Assembly (NCBI GenBank): GCA_002633025.1 | Contig: NMRB01000126.1 | Span: 550,214-614,213, forward strand | Length of the DNA: 64,000 nt | Reading direction: 5' to 3' | Source of the DNA: Notospermus geniculatus | Taxonomy: Eukaryota > Nemertea > Pilidiophora > Heteronemertea > Lineidae | Part shown: in pieces, positions 58,950 to 64,000 of the stretch | How positions within the stretch are numbered: the first letter of the stretch is position 1 | Layout of the letters: each line of letters opens with the position of its first letter | The notes under the pieces: model-generated | Seen by the model: the letters and a program-made list of their open reading frames with translations, nothing else | The model's database searches: none | Told to the model about the DNA's origin: nothing | Position numbers and translations under genes: made by a program

Positions 58950-59236
58950 CGATCTGCTATCCACTGCGTTACACCGCACATCACCCTTTAAGAAAGTGAC
59001 CGGTCCACGGCGTATCTGCCGCCTCGAGAAGAAGAGGCCAATCAGAATCGGTGTTGTAAAATTTGAATCGTGGTACAAAGAGTGGTAGCTGAAGACCCGA
59101 TATAAAGTGCAATATGATTGGTCGCCCGGTAAAGTTGGCATCGTGCCAAGATACGCCGCCGACTGGTCTATTTCTCGAAGGGTGATGTGCGATGTAACGT
59201 AGTGGCGAGCAGATCGGCCTTCGATTATCGAAGATG
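58950..59236 (-). mobile_element. 8-bp-TSD element, family A copy 2, one end lost
   Basis: The reverse complement matches 34058-34357 nearly throughout. The right end is intact (TCGATTATCGAAGATG). The left end is missing its outer ~20 bp, so no target duplication can be shown. Confidence 0.85.
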
Positions 59237-59558
59237 TCATTGCCATGACTGCAGCTGAAGAGGAATTGTATGACCCTCTGACCAGACTCACCCCAAGTGT
59301 CCACCACATCATTCAGATGAATTAGTATGAGCAGACGACAGCACTTTTTCTGCTGTTTGTCATTGCCAGGATATTTTAGGCAGTCTGGTCAAAATTCTAT
59401 GGGGACATTCTGAATTCAATTACCTCGAGGATGACTGCAATATACTAGTATATCACTGGTGAGGAATTTATTATTATTATGGTTGTTTGTGGTAGAGGAG
59501 TAAGTCTCAACTGACCAACTTGCATCACACTTTGTGACCTGTTGGTTTTATTGTGGAA

Positions 59559-59817
59559 CAGGGCCGGATCCAGGGGCGTGTGGGGCGTATGGCCCCCACC
59601 CCTATTTTTGGCAGAGCAATGATTTTTAGCAAGAAAAATTTAATCACATAAAAATTCGAGTATTTTGCTCTCAGATGCATCTAAAAGGACTTAAATTGTC
59701 AAATTTTTCTGGGGGAGGGCCAGAATCCACGTTTGTGCTTTGCACTCGCAGTGCCCACCACCATGACCACCTCTGTCGAGCTACATACCCTTTCTGTCAA
59801 CCCTGGATCCGGCCCTG
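59559..59817 (+). mobile_element. GGATCC-type MITE with 5-bp TSD, family G copy 2
   Basis: TIRs CAGGGCCGGATCCAGGG and CCCTGGATCCGGCCCTG. TGGAA at 59554-59558 and 59818-59822. The interior has CAAATTTTTCTGGGGGAGGG. Confidence 0.92.
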
Positions 59818-59869
59818 TGGAAGACATATTCACCACAGGCCATGAGTACAGGACCATTACCGTATATAA

Positions 59870-60023
59870 GGATGTAGGCGTGCACTGTGACTGATGGCAA
59901 ATGCGGTAGGGGTGTTTTTAAAGTTGACTGACCCATTGCTGCTGATCTCATCATTCAGCCGGGTCAGTCGACTTTGAAAAACACCCCTACCGCATTGAGA
60001 TTTGCCATCAATGTGCGACTTCC
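59870..60023. mobile_element. Harbinger-like MITE, family H3 copy 2
   Basis: TAA on both sides (59867-59869, 60024-60026). The inner arms GCGGTAGGGGTGTTTTTAAA and the complement are nearly perfect; the outer arms have indels. Matches 31234-31386 in order and length. Confidence 0.85.
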
Positions 60024-60457
60024 TAATGTGTGCTACCACACCAGCTTTTCAAACGAAAACGCACAACCCTGAAATTAACAACAGCAGAATGAAGGCCGAT
60101 TTAGAATAGAAGATTCTAATGATACAAACAGCAAGACACGAAGCCCACTGATTAGGCAACTTTTTTACATTCTGTGAATGAGGAAGACTGATGACCTAGA
60201 ATTGAGAAAGAAGCGAGGAACACCACTCAGCCAGGGTCAAGAGCAGTGTTTTTAGAAGCCACTTGAATGAAGTGAATTTAATACAACACCCCAGAGATAT
60301 GAACATTGACAGATCACTTAATCTTGTGATCCGGACGATTACTTCTTTAGTTCAAGTCTGGTGAATGTGGAAGATGTACGACTCAACAAGAACAAACAAC
60401 GGCAGACGCAGATGAAAAATGCGATCAAAACAAATGATGCCAAATTGAAGCTGCTAA

Positions 60458-60727
60458 GGCCAGACCCAAAAATATGTCTGTTTGCTGTAACCCTACCCTG
60501 CCCTAATAGCTTGGGTAGGTAGGTAGGCATATATTTTTATTTTTTTTATTTGGAGGTGGAAAAAAATTAGCAATTTCTACAAAATAAAATAAAAATATAC
60601 TAGTGTTTAAAAACAATGTCTTTTGGGGTTTATGACGCATTATTACACGTATAAAAAGTTTTGGGTCGGTACCATTTACGTAGGGTTGGTCGGGTTACGG
60701 CAAACAGACATATTTTTGGGTCTGGCC
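60458..60727. mobile_element. Harbinger-like MITE, family H6
   Basis: TIRs GGCCAGACCCAAAAATATGT then CTGTTTGC.GTAACCC, about 37 bp. TAA on both sides (60455-60457, 60728-60730). Confidence 0.92.
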
Positions 60728-60771
60728 TAAAGACATCATGGAATTTACCAAACTCTTGAGAAATGATTTCA

Positions 60772-61266
60772 AGCCTAGCGCACATCGACCTCGCAACTGG
60801 AAGCAACTGAACGCAACAGTCGCTATCGATGTATGCGTTCAGCACACATCGGTTACGACTGGTCACTGCGGCAACAAGTGGCACAATCCAGTCTTCAATC
60901 TGGAGCGCGCACATCCAACAGGCAACTGAACTGAACGCTACACGGAAATTGTCGATGTCTTCCAAGCGGATCACTCGGGATTCCATCACATGACCAGGTG
61001 TGCTCCACAAACAAAGGAAATTCATTGCCAGAGTGCGCACATCGACAGCGACTGAAGACAACTAGAAGCAACGGTCGGCAACGAGTAGAACATGAGCAAC
61101 TGGCTGGAACTAGCGGCAACGGTTGGCAATAGCGTTGCTGGGGCGCGCACATCGGCCTGTTTGAGCATCTGATCAGTTGCTGCTGTTTCCAGCCAGTCGC
61201 CCACCATTGCCGGAAACGCCATTGCCGGTAGTTGCTTCCAGTCACAAGGTCGATGTGCGCTAGGCT
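60772..61266. mobile_element. Harbinger-like MITE, family H5 copy 2
   Basis: Ends AGCCTAGCGCACATCGACCT and its complement; arms about 38 bp. Flanks are TCA (60769-60771) and TTA (61267-61269), a TTA target with one change. The interior is full of GCAACTGGAAGCAAC-type words in both directions. Confidence 0.85.
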
Positions 61267-61269
61267 TTA

Positions 61270-62270
61270 AACACATGACTCCAGGGCTCCTTTTTTTATT
61301 TTTTAGTAATATTTATCAGCAGTAAAGGCCAATTTAGACGTAGGTCAGCGTAAGCTCAGCGTAGTCAGTACGCCGCACTACACAACTCTTTGTAAGCCCG
61401 GTGTGAAAGGGGCTTAACAACCAAAATAAGTCTATACTTCTAATCTTCAAGTTTACAACAACGATCATTCAGACAATCCCTTTAATCTGCCCATAGGACG
61501 TTCTCACTCAGCAGGACGTCTTTGACAAAACGGTTAGAGATATTTCACACATCGTTTGATATGTTTACCAATAATATCAACCAAGTCGTCTCATTTTCTT
61601 TTAAAACCTGACAGCTTGATGATTTCACATGTAGAAACAACTAACTCAATAGATCAAACTGGCTTTCTGGAAATTAAAAAAAAAAACTTTATGGGTTTAA
61701 TGCAAAGGTTTGAGCGGCTTATCAAAGGGTCAGAAGATTCAATCAAGTCATGTTGAAGCATTCATTTTTTGCACTGATTTTTAGGCCAGACTTTTTTATA
61801 CCTTGTTTAGCACCTCAGAGTCGGAGTCGGACCAGATCTTAACCTCGCTATTACCGCTGACGCACCCAGCATTGCACATATCATGCATAACTCCAGTATA
61901 TGATATGGATGATATCACTGCATTGTTCCATAATCAAATCTCTGCAGCCTATTCTTTCCTCATGCGGATTTGCATGATTCATTTCTTACCACGAGATTGA
62001 GTTAGCTCTTCATACTGCTCTGTGTATTTTCCAGCTTCTAATGCTGAATATACCCAGCCAGGGATGCAGGGAGAGCCATATACAAATCTGGTGCAAGATT
62101 AAATGGATGAATTCTTTGGGAAAAATCCCGATCACTTCGTGCTGAGTTGTAATCATGGCCCGGGGTGCCCATTCTGCATAATGCATCGTGTAGAAATCGC
62201 TGACCTCTTCCTACACTCTGCAGCAAGCAACCAGATTCCGTGTTCAACGCTTTGGGATTTTCTCGTGCGA
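61270..62270. other. No firm gene
   Basis: AT-rich. If the minus-strand exon at 62.4 kb is real, this would be its first intron. Confidence 0.35.
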
Positions 62271-62274
62271 CCAA

Positions 62275-62502
62275 TCAGAAGCCACGGTTCTCTCGCGATA
62301 ATTTATTCAACACGAGTACGCCGTTCAACGTCGTAGCATACAACACTAAACCTGCAGTACATAATTGACTTCCCACTGCCAGTCCTACAACAGAATAACA
62401 AATAATCCCCATCGAATATTGCCTTCGTGGCTTCTTTTCGAGTACTTTTAAGTCCTTCCATGGACACTTTGCATTCGAATAAAGTTTCATCGAGCCCGCC
62501 AT
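62275..62502 (-). CDS. Candidate small membrane protein, 5' exon
   Basis: The start lies in ACAAGATGGCGGGC, which is both a good translation start and a YY1-type motif common at housekeeping first exons. The frame reads MAGSMKLYSNAKCPWKDLKV and LEKKPRRQYS. Next comes a hydrophobic stretch of about 28 residues (positions 31-58; GIICYSVVGLAVGSQLCTAG inside), a likely membrane helix after a basic KKPRR. The frame stops after 75 codons. A donor-like CTGCAG|GTTTAG at 62352 would instead make it a 151-bp 5' exon. A CCAAT box on this strand lies about 45 bp upstream. The family is not recognised. Confidence 0.42.
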   Translation of the reverse strand: MAGSMKLYSNAKCPWKDLKVLEKKPRRQYSMGIICYSVVGLAVGSQLCTAGLVLYATTLNGVLVLNKLSRENRGF

Positions 62503-62539
62503 CTTGTCATCATAAACCGAGCTGCCGATGCAAGCTTTG

Positions 62540-62760
62540 CCGTGATTGGTTGCTATTTTTGGGACCGGGGAAATCCTTGAAAACGGAATGTGGTTTGCTT
62601 GCGTGAAGGTCAAGGGAGGAGAAGCCGAGTCTTGACCTGAACTCAGTGAAGATGGGGGTGCCCCACTGCTGTTGACAGTCTTAAAGCTGACTATTCGCGC
62701 CAAGTCAAAGATTCCCCGGAACAGTTTCCGGAGCAGCCCCCGCAATGCATTTACCCATTG
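62540..62760 (-). promoter_or_regulatory. Possible promoter / 5' UTR region
   Basis: Upstream of the candidate start on the minus strand: CCAATCACGG (about 62541-62550), TTGGCGCGAATAGTC, and inverted TTCCGG pairs at 62726-62735. GC content is higher than the surroundings. Inferred only from position and motifs. Confidence 0.25.
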
Positions 62761-63046
62761 TTGTTACGAATAAAAGGGGTTGTTTTATTATTTTTGGTTC
62801 ACTTTGGACAGACGTGAACAATCTGCTTTAAGCTGTGTTCACACTGAAACCGACTTGAAAGCATTTTCCGGAAAACATTTTCCGGAAAACGCTTTTGACC
62901 AAAAACGACCGCGCCACACTACAATCACAAAGCGTTTTCAAATCGCTTTACCATGCCAGAATGAAGTCGAGTCAGACTGTGCTGCCATCTATGAATGGTA
63001 TTTACTATCATTCCAAGATGGATGCGCCAATTGAAGAGCTTTTCCT

Positions 63047-63331
63047 CAGGCGCGGATCCAGAGGGGGGTTTTGGGGGTCGTGCCCCCCCCTGCTCGCCAC
63101 CACCAATTGTTTTTTTCTCAATAGTTTGCGACAGTGAGCAAAAAACCCGCAAAAACCGCTCCTACATGTATTTTGATACTGAGATGCCAGGAAATAGCGT
63201 TTACGGCTTTCTAGATTTGAAAAATTTCCCCAGACCCCCCCCGTCCACGCCGGCATCGTCGACGTCCGCCTGCAACGACCACCCGTGGCGGCCCTGACCC
63301 CCCTCTGCCAAAAATTCTGGATCTGCGCCTG
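63047..63331 (-). mobile_element. GGATCC-type MITE with 5-bp TSD, family G copy 3
   Basis: TIRs CAGGCGCGGATCCAGA and the complement of CAGGCGCAGATCCAGA. TTCCT at 63042-63046 and 63332-63336. The interior is C-rich near both ends and keeps a 115-codon minus frame that is a by-product of the repeat. Confidence 0.9.
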
Positions 63332-63499
63332 TTCCTCGTGCATTTGTTGGCACAAAGTAGGCCCCCTATGTGCGAATCTATTGCGGATGCGTACAACACT
63401 TTTTAGAGGGCCACATTCAAAAGTGTTTTAGCCGAACCGTTTTCAAGTCGTATTGAAATCTGGAGCTGTTTTCGTTAAAATGCTTTCAAACTGTTTTAA

Positions 63500-64000
63500 C
63501 CCTTACACTGCCAATGTCGCATAAATGCGACATAAAACAGTTCCCCTGATTGATAGCATTCAGGCTGCTCAATAGATCGTCGATAGTAGTTCTAGGCGCC
63601 GCCGTAAGATGGCGTGGCATATGCGCCATCATTTGAGACATATTTTGAGGTGCTGGGTACAGGATTTGGGATAAAATTTTGCTTGTATCTTGCGGGGGTG
63701 CGGGGTGCCACCCCCCGGGGGCGAAATTTGGGGAGAAAATATTTTGAAAAATATAATTTTTTCAAGTGTAAATGAGATTGCTTTTCATTGTTATCATTGT
63801 ATAAGATGTATTCACAGTGATAGCATTCAAGTATCTTTATTGCCAAGGTGGCAAGCCACACTTTAGTGGGGATTTTTTTGAAATTACCAAAAATCCAAGA
63901 TGGCGGCGCCTGGTGACGTCATATATGCAAATTAGTCGAAAAAAAAGTCACCAGGATAAAGCTTAGACCATTCCCTACAAAGTATTCCTATCTTCTTCAG
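63500..64000 (+). mobile_element. Left end of a TTAA-type element (piggyBac-like), runs off window
   Basis: TTAA at 63496-63499 is followed by CCCTTACACTGCCAATGTCG and a small dyad GTCGCATAAATGCGAC. A TTAA target plus an end starting CCC is the piggyBac pattern. The right end was not found, so the true extent is unknown. The last ~120 bp (AAGATGGCGGCGCC...CATATATGCAAATTAG) look like dispersed repeat. Confidence 0.5.

Noticed and set aside
62826-63500. A larger element from CTGTGTTCACACTGAAACCG enclosing the family G MITE
   Set aside because: The right end lacks the matching inverted sequence, so the outer element could not be supported.
1-64000. A novel multi-gene system (defence, biosynthetic or viral)
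   Set aside because: No cluster of related coding sequences, no recognisable enzyme domains and no viral genes were seen. The structure of the window is explained by repeats, assembly duplications and a few isolated exon candidates.

Overview
This window looks like intergenic or intronic DNA from a repeat-rich animal genome, most likely a marine invertebrate. There are no prokaryotic-style operons and no long open frames. Instead there are tRNA-derived SINEs, many short inverted-repeat transposons (MITEs), minisatellites, a 494-base run of N, and four isolated single N positions. Composition, frequent acatgtac-type words and highly diverged allelic copies would suit a polymorphic invertebrate such as a lancelet, mollusc or hemichordate. 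I cannot assign the species from sequence alone.

Layout. 0-10 kb: MITEs (306-613, 1328-1590, 3541-3839 inside a minisatellite, 4773-5162, 9207-9534) with two weak minus-strand exon candidates. 10.4-12.1 kb: the best hint of a split minus-strand gene, with small lysine/arginine-rich exons and MITEs on either side. 14.48-14.64 kb: a well-bounded plus-strand exon candidate. 16.1-19.8 kb: a 1.8 kb direct duplication joined near a single N. 19.7-26 kb: SINEs, a 24-bp minisatellite around the gap, and an element with internal tandem repeats. 28.8-30.3 kb: a second direct duplication joined exactly at a single N; its copies differ in length by one 52-bp repeat unit. 31-39 kb: MITEs, one element with an 8-bp target duplication, minisatellites and a SINE. 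44-46.3 kb: an unusual irregular array of GATAACG motifs. 46.8-53.9 kb: nested elements, including a MITE inside a long inverted-repeat element and a MITE inside a SINE. 55-61.3 kb: a dense MITE cluster, including an 836-bp Mutator-like element with a 9-bp target duplication. 62.3-62.5 kb: a minus-strand candidate first exon of a small membrane protein. 63.5 kb to the end: the left end of a TTAA-type element.

No protein here could be matched with confidence to a known family. I found no reverse transcriptase, transposase, rRNA, CRISPR array or toxin gene. All coding entries are exon candidates judged from open frame, composition and splice-like borders; their confidence is low. The repeat annotation is much firmer, because many elements show both terminal inverted repeats (TIRs) and matching target-site duplications (TSDs). 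Two direct duplications with single Ns at or near their joints look like two haplotypes assembled in tandem rather than real biology.
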